Below, piece by piece: positions 48,192 through 57,756 of a stretch of DNA of 64,000 nt (the stretch's first letter is position 1; every line of letters begins with the position of its first letter). A program made the translations under genes and the position numbers. The notes beneath the pieces are model-generated. The model worked only from the letters and a program-made list of their open reading frames with translations. It was not told where the DNA came from and made no database searches. This DNA is from an uncultured Eubacteriales bacterium (GTDB lineage Bacteria; Bacillota; Clostridia; Oscillospirales; Oscillospiraceae): the NCBI GenBank assembly GCA_934572535.1, contig CAKTLJ010000005.1:1-64000 (forward strand), written 5' to 3'.

Positions 48192-48776
48192 TCACAGATT
48201 TTTTATTTCTTCTAACAAACTCTCCCGATCGTAAAGCGCAGAGAGCACCGGCAGCATGGCGTTGGGGCTGAGATACTGCGGCAGACCCAGCTTTTTCAAA
48301 AGCGCCTGGCGTCTCTCCTTGCTCCCCTCCCCGCCGGACAGACCGCAGGCGAAGAGGTCGGCCTTGGTGAGCGGCGGCGCCGTCTTGGGCGCCTCGTCCA
48401 AGATGGTGGCTCCGGCCCGGCGAAGGGCAGTCTCCAGCACCTCCGGGCGCATCCCCTCCACCCCCAGCTTTCCCTCCTTCCCCGGCTTGCGCTTGCGCTT
48501 CTCCTTTCCGAAGAGGTCGGGGACATAGGCGTGCTTCACCTGGTCCTGGGGCAAGGCCCCCTTTAGATAATTTCGGATGACGAAGCCCGCGCCGTCGCTG
48601 TCGGTCAGGATGATGAGTCCCCGCTTCTCCCCGATCTTCCGCAGCAGGGCGAGCTTTTCCTTGTCCTTGAAAATAGCAAAACCGGCAGTCTCCAAGATCA
48701 CCGTGTCCACCAGCTGGGACAGGGTGTTTTTGTCATACCGGCCCTCCACCACGATGGCCTCCTTGATTTTCAGCAT
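48192..48776 (-). CDS. rnmV: Ribonuclease M5-like toprim protein
   Basis: A 194-aa protein with an N-terminal toprim fold: IKEAIVVEGRYDKNTLSQLV (acidic Glu10 region) and LIILTDSDGAGFVIRNYLKG (DxD). The C-terminal domain (about 110-194) corresponds to the DUF4093 region of RNase M5. RNase M5 matures 5S rRNA in Firmicutes. The usual 'VEGKDD' reads VEGRYDK here, so one acidic residue of that loop is replaced by Tyr. It overlaps holA by seven bases. Assignment to RNase M5 rather than a relative is likely, not certain. Confidence 0.82.
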   Translation of the reverse strand: MLKIKEAIVVEGRYDKNTLSQLVDTVILETAGFAIFKDKEKLALLRKIGEKRGLIILTDSDGAGFVIRNYLKGALPQDQVKHAYVPDLFGKEKRKRKPGKEGKLGVEGMRPEVLETALRRAGATILDEAPKTAPPLTKADLFACGLSGGEGSKERRQALLKKLGLPQYLSPNAMLPVLSALYDRESLLEEIKNL

Positions 48777-49828
48777 GACGACCCTCCTGTAGACAGCTCC
48801 AGCATCAAGGCGATGAGCAGCTCCTTCGCGTCGGCCCCGGCCACGGACTTCATGGCCAAGTCGGTCTCAGCGCAGCGGGCCATGGCGTGCTTGCACCCGT
48901 CCAGGCCGTGGCGGCGGGCGGCCTCCATGAGCTTGTCCGCCGGGTAGGTGGAACGCATCCCCCACAGGTCCATGAGCCAGCGGCTGCCCTTTCCCGTCTC
49001 CAGGGCGATCCGGGCGCTGTAGAGCTGCCGCAGGTGCTTGCCCAGCACGGCCAGGATCATAATGGGGGCCTGCTGGAGGCGGAGCAGGTCGTTGAGGACC
49101 GAAAAGGCCTTGTCGAACTGCTTCCGGGTGAGCGCCTCGGTCATCTGGAAGACCACCGCGTCGATGATGGGGATGGCCACCGCGTCGATGTCCTCCCGGG
49201 TGACGCGGCGGTTCTTGGCAAAGGCCCCGATCTTGCCGATCTCAGAGATCAGGCCGGTCATCAGGTCGCCGCAGAGGAAGATGAGGTACTGGGCGTCGGC
49301 CGTGTCGATCTCGTGGCCCAAGGCCCGGAAGCGGCGGCCGATCCAGTCGATGAGGTCGTTCTGGGCCTGGCGGGCGAACTGGACCACCTGGCCGCGGCTC
49401 TTGATGGCCCCGGCCAGCTTTTTCATGCGGGCATCGCTCTTGTAGGCCACCGTGTCGTAGACGAAGACCAGGCAGCAGTAGTCCGGCAAGTCCTCCAAAA
49501 GCTGGGTCATCAGGGTCCGCTCCCCCTCCGGGGCCTTGAAGAGGTCGTAGTCGCTGACCACCAGCATGGTCCGGGGGCTCATCATGGGCAGGGCATCCAC
49601 GGTCTCCGCCAGCTTCTGGACGGTGAGGCTCTTCCCCGGCAGCAGGTGATAGTTAAAGCTCTCCATCCCCGGGGGGATCAGCTTCCCCTTCATCTGGTCC
49701 AGGTAGTAGTCCCGCAGATAGGCCTCCTCCCCGTGGAAGATATACAGGGAGCCGATGGTCCCGGCGGACAGGTCCTTCTTGAGCTGACGATAGGCTTCGT
49801 CGTTCTTTTTCTCTGGTCTCTTCGCCAT
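48770..49828 (-). CDS. holA: DNA polymerase III delta subunit
   Basis: Clamp-loader wrench subunit that opens the beta clamp. The 352-aa protein has the HolA opening IGSLYIFHGEEAYLRDYYLDQMK, TMLVVSDYDLF, and the C-terminal collar region LQQAPIMILAVLGKHLRQLYSARI. No Walker motif is expected for delta, and none is seen. It begins directly after the comEC stop and overlaps rnmV, the common comEC-holA order in Firmicutes. Confidence 0.93.
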   Translation of the reverse strand: MAKRPEKKNDEAYRQLKKDLSAGTIGSLYIFHGEEAYLRDYYLDQMKGKLIPPGMESFNYHLLPGKSLTVQKLAETVDALPMMSPRTMLVVSDYDLFKAPEGERTLMTQLLEDLPDYCCLVFVYDTVAYKSDARMKKLAGAIKSRGQVVQFARQAQNDLIDWIGRRFRALGHEIDTADAQYLIFLCGDLMTGLISEIGKIGAFAKNRRVTREDIDAVAIPIIDAVVFQMTEALTRKQFDKAFSVLNDLLRLQQAPIMILAVLGKHLRQLYSARIALETGKGSRWLMDLWGMRSTYPADKLMEAARRHGLDGCKHAMARCAETDLAMKSVAGADAKELLIALMLELSTGGSSC

Positions 49829-52080
49829 TCATCCATCCTCCTGACGGTTGGCATATAGGGTCACCGACCCCATCTGGTCGGTGCGGTAACAGGCGATGTT
49901 CCCGGCGGCCAGCCGGTCCAGCAGCTCCTGGGCAGGGTGGCCGTAGCTGTTGTAGCCCACGGAGATCACCACCCACTCGGGGCGGACGATGTCCAGCAAT
50001 TCCTGGCTCGTGGAATTCTTGGAGCCGTGGTGGCCCGCCACCAGCAGCTCCACATCGGGCAGAACGCCCCGGGCGGCCAAGCGCTGCTCCTCCTCGCGGG
50101 GCATGTCCCCGGTGATGAGGGCGTCCCAGTCTCCGCTGGTACACACCAGCGCCAGGCACTGTTCATTGACTTCCTTGCTTCCCGACAGGGGCGGGTGCAG
50201 GGTCAGGTCGGCCTTTTCCAGGGCCACCTCGGTGGTTTCGGTGATGTAGTGGACCTCGACCCCCTGCGCCTCGGCCAGGCCTCGATCTCCTGGCGGAGGG
50301 GACTGTCCAGGTCCACATCGGGCAGGGCCATGGCCTTCACCCGGACCCGGCTCATCAGCTCCGGCACGCCACCGGCGTGGTCCTCGTGGAAGTGGGTGAG
50401 GACCAGCAGGTCCAGGGACCCCTTCCCTACAGACTGCAAATAGGTGGCCGCCGTGTCGCCCGGGGCCTTGGTCCCGCCGCAGTCCACCAGGGCTGTGGTG
50501 TTGCCCGCGGTCAGCACCACGCTCTGCCCCTGGCCCACGTCCAGGACCGTCACCGTCAAATCGGACCGCCGGGCGGTCTGGACGGTCAGCAGCACCGACA
50601 GGCACAGGGTCGCCACGCAGGCGCACACCGGGATGACGGGCCGCTTGTCCTTGACGGGGACAAGGAGGTAGAGACACAAAATCAGGTACACAAAGCCCAC
50701 CCAGAGGGCAAAATAGCCGGAATCCATGGTCAGGGCCGCCAGGGAGAGGCGACCGGCCTTTTCAGCATACCACAGGACAAGGCGAATGGGAAGGCCCACC
50801 AGCCCAGCGGCGGCGTGGCCCAGGGGCGGGACCAGGACCAGGATGGGCAGGGTCAACATTCCCCCGGCGAAGGCCAGGGCGACCGCCCAGCCGGCGAGCA
50901 GGTTAGACAGGGGCGCGAGGAGGGAAAACCGCCCAAAGTACAGGGCGGAGAGCGGCACGGTCAGCACCATGGAGCCCAGACTCACCGCCAGAAGGCTGAG
51001 CAGAGGGGCCAGCCACCGCCGGTAGTGCTTCGGAACCGCTTCAAGCCACCGGGCCAGCCAAGGACGACCCCAAAGAAAGATCCCCGCCGTGGCCAGGAAG
51101 GAGAACTGCAAGCCCGGGTTGGCGATGGCATAGGGGTTGGCCGTCAGCAGGATCAGCAGCCCCAGACTCAGGGCGAGCATGGGGTGGCTGTCCCGGCCCA
51201 GGTACTGGCCCAGGAGCACCACGCCGCTGAGGATCACCGCCCGGACGGTGCCGGGGGCGTTCCCGGTCATCACCGAGAAGGCAGCCAAGACGGCGACCAG
51301 CACCAGAAGGGAGCCCTTCCCCTTGGGCTTGATGAAAAAGGACAGCAGGCCCAGCAGGAAGCTCACGTGCAGCCCGGAGATCACCAGCACATGCCCCAGG
51401 CCCACCCGGTTGAAGTGGTGGGTCAGGCTGTCGCTGAGGCCGGACTTGTCCCCGGTGAGCAGGGCCTTGAGGAAGGCCGCCTGGTCCGCCGGGTAGTTCT
51501 GGTCGATCCGGTCCCGGAGGGCCCCGGCCAGGATGGCGAGGGCGTAGCGCGGCGGGACCCCTTGGGCCTTCGTCACGGTCACTTCCCCATAGCTCTGCAC
51601 ATGGAGCAAGATGCCCCGGGAGGTATCATAGAGGCTCTTTTCGCCGCGAACGCGGTCCGCCGGGGCGCAATAGGCCACGCAGGAGAGGGCATCCCCCGGC
51701 CGCAGGTCGGCCAGGTCGGCGCTGCCGTAAAACAGGGCCTTCCCCTTGCGTCCGCCCTCCTCCCCGGCGCGGACCATGACCCGCAGGCCGTAGTCCGTGA
51801 TCTCCGGCCAGTCCTCCACCACCGCTTGCAGGCGGACCGTCCGATCCTCCAGGGCCTTCGCCGGGGCATGGAAAACAGCCCCGTAGGCCGTCAGCCACAG
51901 GAGGGCCAGCGCCATGCCCAGGAGGACCTGGCGGGGCACCTTCCCCCGTTTCCTCAGGGTCAGGCCAAGCCACACCACCAGCAGGCCCAGCCCGACCGCG
52001 AGCGCCCAACCCTGGGCAGGCAGATAGATCCCGGCGGCCAGCGCGGCGGCGAAGCCGACGGTAAAGAACAGGAGGGTCAT
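49829..52080 (-). pseudogene. comEC: comEC, DNA uptake channel, disrupted by a -1 frameshift
   Basis: ComEC forms the membrane pore for single-stranded DNA uptake. The first frame (to 50203) holds the DUF4131 region, the competence membrane domain with LLTGDKSGLSDSL and GHVLVISGLHVSFLLGLL, and the start of a beta-lactamase-like domain (VLDVGQGQSVVL; LTHFHEDHAGG). After codon 601, at 50278/50277, one C appears missing (GCCTGG where GCC-CTG-G is expected). The rest (LAEAQGVEVHYITETTEV to GHHGSKNSTSQ and YGHP) continues in the next frame to 49829. As read, the product is 625 aa with a 24-residue wrong tail. It is either a real lesion or a base-call error. Confidence 0.88.
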
Positions 52081-52280
52081 CGCCGGTCAGAACGTCCCAG
52101 GATGTAATCCGTGGTGGTCTTGTAATAGTCGGCCAGCTTGATGACCGCCCACACCGGGATCTCCCGCTCGCCCTTCTCATAGCGGCGATAAACCGTCAGG
52201 TGCATATTCAAATACTCCGCCACATCTTTTTGCCGCAGATCGGCATCCGTGCGAAGCTCTTCAATTCGTCTGAAATACAT
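52077..52280 (-). CDS. XRE-family helix-turn-helix regulator (67 aa)
   Basis: A minimal Cro/C1-type HTH protein: MYFRRIEELRTDADLRQKDVAEYLNMHLTVYRRYEKGEREIP, followed by WAVIKLADYYKTTTDYILGRSD, the usual XRE ending. It is all DNA-binding domain with no sensor. Several start codons are possible (ATG 52286 and 52280, TTG 52307); 52280 matches family N-termini. Its stop overlaps the comEC start (ATGA), so it is translationally coupled to comEC. Confidence 0.88.
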   Translation of the reverse strand: MYFRRIEELRTDADLRQKDVAEYLNMHLTVYRRYEKGEREIPVWAVIKLADYYKTTTDYILGRSDRR

Positions 52281-52356
52281 TTGCATCACCAACGAAAATG
52301 TTACCAAACGGTATTATTTTATCCGGAATATCGCTCTATACGGTGTTTTTTTATGC

Positions 52357-52393
52357 AAAAGGCAAGGCAGGAGGAGACGTCCCCCTGCCTTGC
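52357..52393 (-). terminator. Likely terminator of the alaS-cupin-HIT operon
   Basis: GCAAGGCAGG (52362-52371) pairs with CCTGCCTTGC (52384-52393). On the minus strand four uridines follow. Confidence 0.65.
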
Positions 52394-52440
52394 GGCAAAA
52401 TAAGATCCAATTTGCGCAGCCTGCCGCCACGTTTGCGCCA

Positions 52441-52779
52441 TTATCCGGGAGGCCAGGTCATATCTCTCCCGCCCAGCACATGGAAGTGCAGGTGGAAGAC
52501 GCTCTGTCCGGCCTGCGCCCCGCAGTTGGACACCACGCGGAAGTCGGTCAGGCCCAGCTCCTTGGTGACCTTGGAGATCACCTCGAAGCAGTGCGCCACC
52601 ACCGCCGAGTTCTCGGGAGTGATCTCACCGCAGGAGACGATGTGCGCCTTGGGGATCACCAGGAAGTGGGTGGGCGCCTGGGGATCGATGTCGTAGAAGG
52701 CGTAAACCAGTTCGTCTTCATAGACCTTCTTGGAGGGGATCTCCCCCGCCGCGATTTTGCAGAATAAGCAGTCGCTCAT
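52441..52779 (-). CDS. HIT-family nucleotide-binding hydrolase
   Basis: A 112-aa histidine-triad protein (HinT-like), predicted to hydrolyse AMP-linked phosphoramidates. It starts DCLFCKIAAGEIPSKKVYED and has VIPKAHI, and the catalytic HLHFHVLGG triad near residues 95-103. GGAGAACTACC precedes the start. Last gene after alaS and the cupin gene. Homologues follow alaS or other translation genes in many Clostridia. Confidence 0.95.
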   Translation of the reverse strand: MSDCLFCKIAAGEIPSKKVYEDELVYAFYDIDPQAPTHFLVIPKAHIVSCGEITPENSAVVAHCFEVISKVTKELGLTDFRVVSNCGAQAGQSVFHLHFHVLGGRDMTWPPG

Positions 52780-52796
52780 GGTAGTTCTCCTTTTCG

Positions 52797-53126
52797 TTAT
52801 TGTTCGGGAATGACGGCCAGGAATTCCAGGTCCTCGTCCCCGTCGTTGATGAGACTGTGTCCCTTGCCCTTGGGGCAGTAGTGGCAGGTCCCGGGCGCCA
52901 GAGGCTCATACGCCCCTTCGTAGAGCACCTTGCCCCGGCCGGACAGGATATAGATGACCTCGCTGCTGGTCTCATGCACGTGCAGGCCGATGGAGGCCCC
53001 GGGGACCAGCTTGCCCCGCATGATCTTGCCCAGCTCGTCTTGGTACTTTCTCAAACGCACTTCCTTCTCCCCGTCCCGCATGTGGGGGACGACGGTCTCG
53101 GGAATGGCAGAAAAATCGATCAGCAT
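52797..53126 (-). CDS. Cupin-domain protein
   Basis: A single-domain cupin of 109 aa. Motif 1 is GLHVHETSSEVIYILSGRGKV (metal-binding His48, His50 and Glu54 region) and motif 2 is APGTCHYCPKGKGHSLIN with a later His. The first 45 residues add an N-terminal helix and strand. The substrate is unknown; small cupins of this type may be isomerases or sensors. It lies between alaS and the HIT gene on one transcript. Confidence 0.88.
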   Translation of the reverse strand: MLIDFSAIPETVVPHMRDGEKEVRLRKYQDELGKIMRGKLVPGASIGLHVHETSSEVIYILSGRGKVLYEGAYEPLAPGTCHYCPKGKGHSLINDGDEDLEFLAVIPEQ

Positions 53127-53143
53127 GGTCTTCTCTCCTTTGC

Positions 53144-55795
53144 TTACAGGCCCAGCTTCACAGCCACGAAATCATCCACGGAGGCCAGCGCGTCGTCCAG
53201 CTTCAGCAGGTCGGAGCCGCCGCCCATGGCGCTGTCGGGCTTGCCGCCGCCCTTGCCGCCGCAAATGGCGGTGACGGACTTGATGATCTCCCCGGCCTTG
53301 ATGCCGAGCTTGACGGCCTCCTTGCCGCAGGCGGCCAGGAAGGTGATCTTGCCGTCGTTGACGGTGGAGAGGACCGCCACGCCGTTGGGCTGTCTGTCGC
53401 GCAGGATGTCGCCCATCTGGCGGAGCTTGTTGGCATCGGCGTTGGGGATGGTGACGGTGATGACCCGCAGGCCGCCCACCTCGTGACCGCCCATGAGGAA
53501 GCGCTCGGTCTCGCCGGTGGCCTCCTTGGCCTTGAACTTCTCAATGGTCTGGTGAAGCTCTCGCATCTCAGCCATGAGGCTCTTGGCCTTCTCGCGGACC
53601 TCGCCGGGCTTGGTCTTCAGGGAAGAAGCCACCGCGAAGAGCATCTCCTGTGTGCGGTTCATGTTCTCCAGAGAGACCTTGCCGGTGGTGGCCTCGATCC
53701 GACGGACGCCGGAGGCCACGGAGAACTCGCTGGTGATGTGGAACACGCCCACCTTGGCGGTGTTGGACAGGTGGGTGCCGCCGCAGAACTCCACAGAGTA
53801 TCCCTCGCCCATATCGACGACGCGGACCACGTCGCCGTACTTCTCGCCGAAGAGGGCGATGGCCCCCTTCTTCTTGGCCTCCTCGATGGGCAGCTCCTCG
53901 GTGGCCACCTCGTAGCCCTCCAGCACAGCCTCGTTGACCTTGGCGCTGACCTGCGCCAGCTCCTCGGCGGTCATGGCGGAGAAGTGGGTGAAGTCGAAGC
54001 GCAGGCGGTCAGGCTCCACCAAAGAGCCGGCCTGGTGGACGTGGTCGCCCAGGACGGTGCGCAGGGCCTTATCCAGCAGGTGGGTGGCGGTGTGGGCGCG
54101 CATGATGGCCTTGCGGCGCTCCACGTCAATGGACGCGGTGACGGTGTCGCCCACCTTCAGGCTGCCGGAGGACAGCTTGCCATAGTGCATATACTTGCCG
54201 CCCTTGTTCTTCTGCACGTCGGTGACGGTGTAGGCAAAGCCCTCGCCGGTGAGGACGCCGTGGTCAGCCACCTGACCGCCCATCTCCGCGTAGAAGGGGG
54301 TGCGGTCCAGGACCACGATGGCGTCGGTGCCGGGGACGATCTCGTCCACCAGCTGCTCCTCGGCCACGATGGCCACCACCTTCAGTCCGGCGATCTCGGT
54401 GTGCGCGTAGCCGTCAAAGACGGTGGCGGGAACCTCCTTGCCGAACTCCACGCCGGACCAGCCCAGGTCGCCCAGGGCCTCTCGCGCCTTCCGGGCGCGG
54501 ACGCGCTGCGCTTCCATCTCCTTGTCGAACCCGGCCCGGTCCAGGGTCATGCCCTCGTCCTGGACCATCTCCTCGGTCAGGTCCACGGGGAAGCCGTAGG
54601 TGTCGTAGAGCTTGAAGGCGTCGCTGCCGGAGAAGACGGTCTCCCCCTTCTCCTTGTGGACGGCCAGGATCTCGGAGAAGATCTTCATGCCGCCGTCGAT
54701 GGTCTTGGCAAAGTTCTCCTCCTCGGTGCGGATGACCTTGGTGATATAGTCCTGCTTCTGGCGCAGATCCTTGTACTCGCCCTCGTTCTCGCCGATGACG
54801 GTGTCGATGATCTCATACAGGAAGGGCTCGTTGACCCCCAGGAGCTTGCCGTGGCGGGCCGCGCGGCGGAGCAGGCGGCGCAGAACGTAGCCCCGGCCCT
54901 CGTTGGAGGGGAGCACGCCGTCGCAGATCATGAAGGTGGAGGAGCGGATGTGGTCGGTGATGATGCGCAGGGACACGTCTCCGGCCTTGCTGTCGCCGTA
55001 ATGCGCGCCGGTCAGCTCGGAGACCTTGTTGGTGATGTTCATGACGGTGTCCACGTCGAAGAGGGAGTTCACGTTCTGGCAGACCACGGCCAGGCGCTCC
55101 AGGCCCATGCCGGTGTCGATGTTCTTCTGGGCCAGCTCGGTGTAGTGGCCCTCGCCGTCGTTGTCAAACTGGGTGAAGACGTTGTTCCAGACCTCCATGA
55201 AGCGGTCGCAGTCGCAGCCGGGGGCGCAGTCGGGGTTGTCGCAGCCGAAGGCCTCGCCCCGGTCGTAGTAGACCTCGGAGCAGGGGCCGCAGGGACCTGC
55301 TCCGTGCTCCCAGAAGTTGTCCTCCTTGCCCAGGCGATAGATGCGCTCCTCGGGGATGCCGACCACATCCCGCCAGATGTTGAAGGCCTCGTCATCCTCC
55401 TCATAGACCGAGGGATACAGGCGGTCCTTCTCCAGACCCACCCACTTCTCGTCGGTGAGGAACTCCCAGGTCCACTGGATGGCGTCGTGCTTGAAGTAGT
55501 CGCCAAAGGAGAAGTTGCCCAGCATCTCAAAGTAGGTGCCGTGGCGGGCGGTGTGGCCGATGTTCTCAATATCGCCGGTGCGGATGCACTTCTGGCAGGT
55601 ACACACCCGCTTGCGGGGCGGCTCCTCCTCCCCCTTGAACCAGGGCTTCATGGGCGCCATACCGGCGTTGATGAGCAGCAGAGAGGGGTCGTTTTCGGGG
55701 ACCAGCGGGAAGCTGGGCAGGCGGAGATGCCCCTTGGACTCAAAGAAGGTCAGGAACATCTCCCGCAGTTCATTCAAACCGTAATACTTATGCAT
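53144..55795 (-). CDS. alaS: Alanine-tRNA ligase
   Basis: Charges tRNA-Ala. The 883-aa protein has the class II core (MFLTFFESKGH; INAGMAPMKPWF; GNFSFGDYFK; GMGLERLAVVCQ), and the editing domain with zinc ligands in HTATHLLDKAL and CGGTHLSNT. It also has the C-Ala domain (GGKGGGKPDSAMGGG; DDALASVDDFV). A Cys-rich insert at about 185-200 (CDNPDCAPGCDCDRF) is common in Firmicute enzymes. It is preceded by a T-box leader and starts the alaS-cupin-HIT operon. Confidence 0.97.
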   Translation of the reverse strand: MHKYYGLNELREMFLTFFESKGHLRLPSFPLVPENDPSLLLINAGMAPMKPWFKGEEEPPRKRVCTCQKCIRTGDIENIGHTARHGTYFEMLGNFSFGDYFKHDAIQWTWEFLTDEKWVGLEKDRLYPSVYEEDDEAFNIWRDVVGIPEERIYRLGKEDNFWEHGAGPCGPCSEVYYDRGEAFGCDNPDCAPGCDCDRFMEVWNNVFTQFDNDGEGHYTELAQKNIDTGMGLERLAVVCQNVNSLFDVDTVMNITNKVSELTGAHYGDSKAGDVSLRIITDHIRSSTFMICDGVLPSNEGRGYVLRRLLRRAARHGKLLGVNEPFLYEIIDTVIGENEGEYKDLRQKQDYITKVIRTEEENFAKTIDGGMKIFSEILAVHKEKGETVFSGSDAFKLYDTYGFPVDLTEEMVQDEGMTLDRAGFDKEMEAQRVRARKAREALGDLGWSGVEFGKEVPATVFDGYAHTEIAGLKVVAIVAEEQLVDEIVPGTDAIVVLDRTPFYAEMGGQVADHGVLTGEGFAYTVTDVQKNKGGKYMHYGKLSSGSLKVGDTVTASIDVERRKAIMRAHTATHLLDKALRTVLGDHVHQAGSLVEPDRLRFDFTHFSAMTAEELAQVSAKVNEAVLEGYEVATEELPIEEAKKKGAIALFGEKYGDVVRVVDMGEGYSVEFCGGTHLSNTAKVGVFHITSEFSVASGVRRIEATTGKVSLENMNRTQEMLFAVASSLKTKPGEVREKAKSLMAEMRELHQTIEKFKAKEATGETERFLMGGHEVGGLRVITVTIPNADANKLRQMGDILRDRQPNGVAVLSTVNDGKITFLAACGKEAVKLGIKAGEIIKSVTAICGGKGGGKPDSAMGGGSDLLKLDDALASVDDFVAVKLGL

Positions 55796-55830
55796 AGATC
55801 ATACCTCCAACTATGATGATGGCTTCCGGG

Positions 55831-56130
55831 AAAAATAAAAACTCCGCCCCTGATCCTCAGGGGCGGAGTGAATTTTACAACACTACGCGGTACCACCCTA
55901 ATTATAAGCGTTTCCTCACCGGGCACTGCGGCGCGGGCAGGCGCGACAGAAGCGTCTCGCCTTCGCTTACATCTCAAGTCATCCGGTAACGGGGATGGGG
56001 CGGCCCGGTCCTCCCGGGCAGCTCGGAAGTGGCTGCGGACCAGCTTCGCCAAGGGGCTTGCACCCTCCCCCTCTCGCTCTGGGCTTGCTTCTATCCGCTC
56101 GTTTCCTCATTGCCATATCTCGCTATTATG
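55831..56130 (-). promoter_or_regulatory. T-box riboswitch of alaS
   Basis: The leader contains the T-box AGGGTGGTACCGCG (55899-55886) and a terminator with a 13-bp stem (55841-55853 with 55857-55869) plus a U-rich tail to 55831. The Stem I apical pattern GGTGCAAGCC is present, and a GCC triplet (56033-56031) lies before ACTTCCGAGCTGCC, in the usual specifier context. GCC is an Ala codon, so uncharged tRNA-Ala should promote readthrough. Confidence 0.92.
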
Positions 56131-56136
56131 GGAAAC

Positions 56137-56164
56137 ATTTTATCACAAATTCCAAGCTTGTCAA
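56137..56164 (-). promoter_or_regulatory. Sigma-A promoter of the alaS T-box transcript
   Basis: On the minus strand consensus TTGACA (56164-56159) and TAAAAT (56142-56137) are 16 bases apart. Confidence 0.8.
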
Positions 56165-56210
56165 GATGGTTCTGTCACCTTGCAGGGGAAATGGTCCCCG
56201 CTCTGTTTTT

Positions 56211-56879
56211 TCACAGCGCGGAAGGTTCCCCTTCTCCCTGAAACAGGACCCAGGGCTGGGTGTTCGGCGGGTCCAGGCGGAAGTCCATCTCCTCCCCGGT
56301 ATCCGGGTGGGTGAAGCGCAAATGGCTGGACCAGAGGGCGATCTGCCAGTCCTGCGGGTCCGGGTACTTGCTGTACTTCCGGTCCCCGGCCAGGGGCATC
56401 CCCCGGTGGGAGAACTGCGCCCTGATCTGGTGGGTCCGGCCGGTCTCCAGGCGGATCTCCACCAGGGAGAAGCCGCCCTTGTTGTCCAGCAGCTTGTAGT
56501 GCAGCACGGCCTGCTGGATGCCCTTGCCCGGGTACTGGGCCACGTAGGTCTTCCGCGTCTTCTCGTTGCGGCCCAGCAGGTCGATATAGGTCCCCTCATC
56601 GTACTGGGGCCGCCAGTGGACCACGGCCTGGTACTCCTTGAGGAAGGCATTCTCCCGGATCTGCCGGGACAGCTCCGAGGCCGCCGGGCCGGTGAGTCCG
56701 TAGACCATCAGCCCGCCGACCACCTGGTCCAGCCGGTGGATGGTGCGGACCTTGGCCGCGGGCTGGCCGATGGCCTCCCGGATCAGGTCGGGCATACCGC
56801 CGGGCTCGTCGGTGGACAGCACCCGGAAGGGTTTGACGCAGACCACGATGGCCTCGTCCTGATAGATAATGTCGATCAT
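56211..56879 (-). CDS. RluA-family pseudouridine synthase
   Basis: Converts uridine to pseudouridine in rRNA or tRNA. The 222-aa protein has the catalytic-Asp motif HRLDQVVGGLMVYG (residues about 48-61), VCVKPFRVLST at the N-terminus and LETGRTHQIRAQFSHRGMPLAGDRKY, all typical. There is no S4 domain, so it is the short RluA/TruC-like form; the target base is not predictable. It overlaps the EamA gene by four bases (ATGA). The run metY-EamA-rluA is transcribed together. Confidence 0.93.
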   Translation of the reverse strand: MIDIIYQDEAIVVCVKPFRVLSTDEPGGMPDLIREAIGQPAAKVRTIHRLDQVVGGLMVYGLTGPAASELSRQIRENAFLKEYQAVVHWRPQYDEGTYIDLLGRNEKTRKTYVAQYPGKGIQQAVLHYKLLDNKGGFSLVEIRLETGRTHQIRAQFSHRGMPLAGDRKYSKYPDPQDWQIALWSSHLRFTHPDTGEEMDFRLDPPNTQPWVLFQGEGEPSAL

Positions 56880-57736
56880 ACGTTCTCTCCTTGGGATCCG
56901 TTCCGTTTGTCCGCTCTGGCTCCGATCACGTTATAGACCATGATGGTCCCAAAGACCACGACGCCGCCCGCCAGGGCCAGGGGCGAGAGGACCTCTTCCA
57001 GCACGACAGCCACCAGCACCGGGTTCAAAATCGGCTCGATGCCCGTCATGAGAGCGGCCGAGACGGGAGGCGCGTAGCGAATACCGGCGGTGAAGAAGAT
57101 ATAGGCCAGGCCCAGCTGGAACACCCCCAGGAGGATGGCCGCCGTCAGGGTAACGGCGTCGAACCGGGTCTCCCGGACCAGCCAGGGCAGGCCGATGAGA
57201 CCGCCCATGGCCTGCCCCAGCATGGCCGAAAACAGCGGGTCGCCGCCGGGGATCTTGCCCAGCAGGAAGACCCAGGCATAGCCCACGCCGGACAGCAGCG
57301 CCAGGACGTTCCCCAGCATATTGCCGCTGCCCAGACCGTCTAGGAAGAAGCAGGCGATGCCCCCAAAGACGATGAGACAGGTGATCACGTCCAGCCGCTT
57401 GGGTCGCTCCTTGAAGAGGAGCCACATGAAGAGGATCACGAAGACCGGAGCGGAAAATTGCAGCAGGATGGTGTTGGCCGCCGTGGTGAGCTTGTTGGCC
57501 ATGGCATAGAGGGTCGTGGTGGCGCACATGGCGCAGGCCCCGGCGAAGACCCCCGGCGTGAGTTTCAGCGCATGGCGCGTGGCCTTCGCGAAGGCGAAGA
57601 GCATCCCGGCGGAAATGATGCTGCGGAAGGCATTGATGGACAGCGCGTTCCAGGCAATGACCTTCACGCACAGGCCGCCGATACTGAAGAGGACCGCGGC
57701 AATGAAGACAAAGAGCAGGCTTTTCTTGGAACTCAT
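56876..57736 (-). CDS. EamA-family (DMT) transporter
   Basis: A 286-aa integral membrane protein with about ten helices and two EamA repeats. Repeat 1 includes LFVFIAAVLFSIGGLCVKVIAWNALSINAFRSIIS, and repeat 2 includes LLSGVGYAWVFLLGKI and PVSAALMTGIEPILNPVLVAVVLEEVLSPLALAGGVVVFG. Drug/metabolite exporters of this family often move amino acids. The start at 57736 has GGAGGAGGG upstream. It directly follows metY, so export or import of a sulfur amino acid is possible but unproven. Confidence 0.92.
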   Translation of the reverse strand: MSSKKSLLFVFIAAVLFSIGGLCVKVIAWNALSINAFRSIISAGMLFAFAKATRHALKLTPGVFAGACAMCATTTLYAMANKLTTAANTILLQFSAPVFVILFMWLLFKERPKRLDVITCLIVFGGIACFFLDGLGSGNMLGNVLALLSGVGYAWVFLLGKIPGGDPLFSAMLGQAMGGLIGLPWLVRETRFDAVTLTAAILLGVFQLGLAYIFFTAGIRYAPPVSAALMTGIEPILNPVLVAVVLEEVLSPLALAGGVVVFGTIMVYNVIGARADKRNGSQGENV

Positions 57737-57756
57737 GGCGAGTCCCTCCTCCAAAA

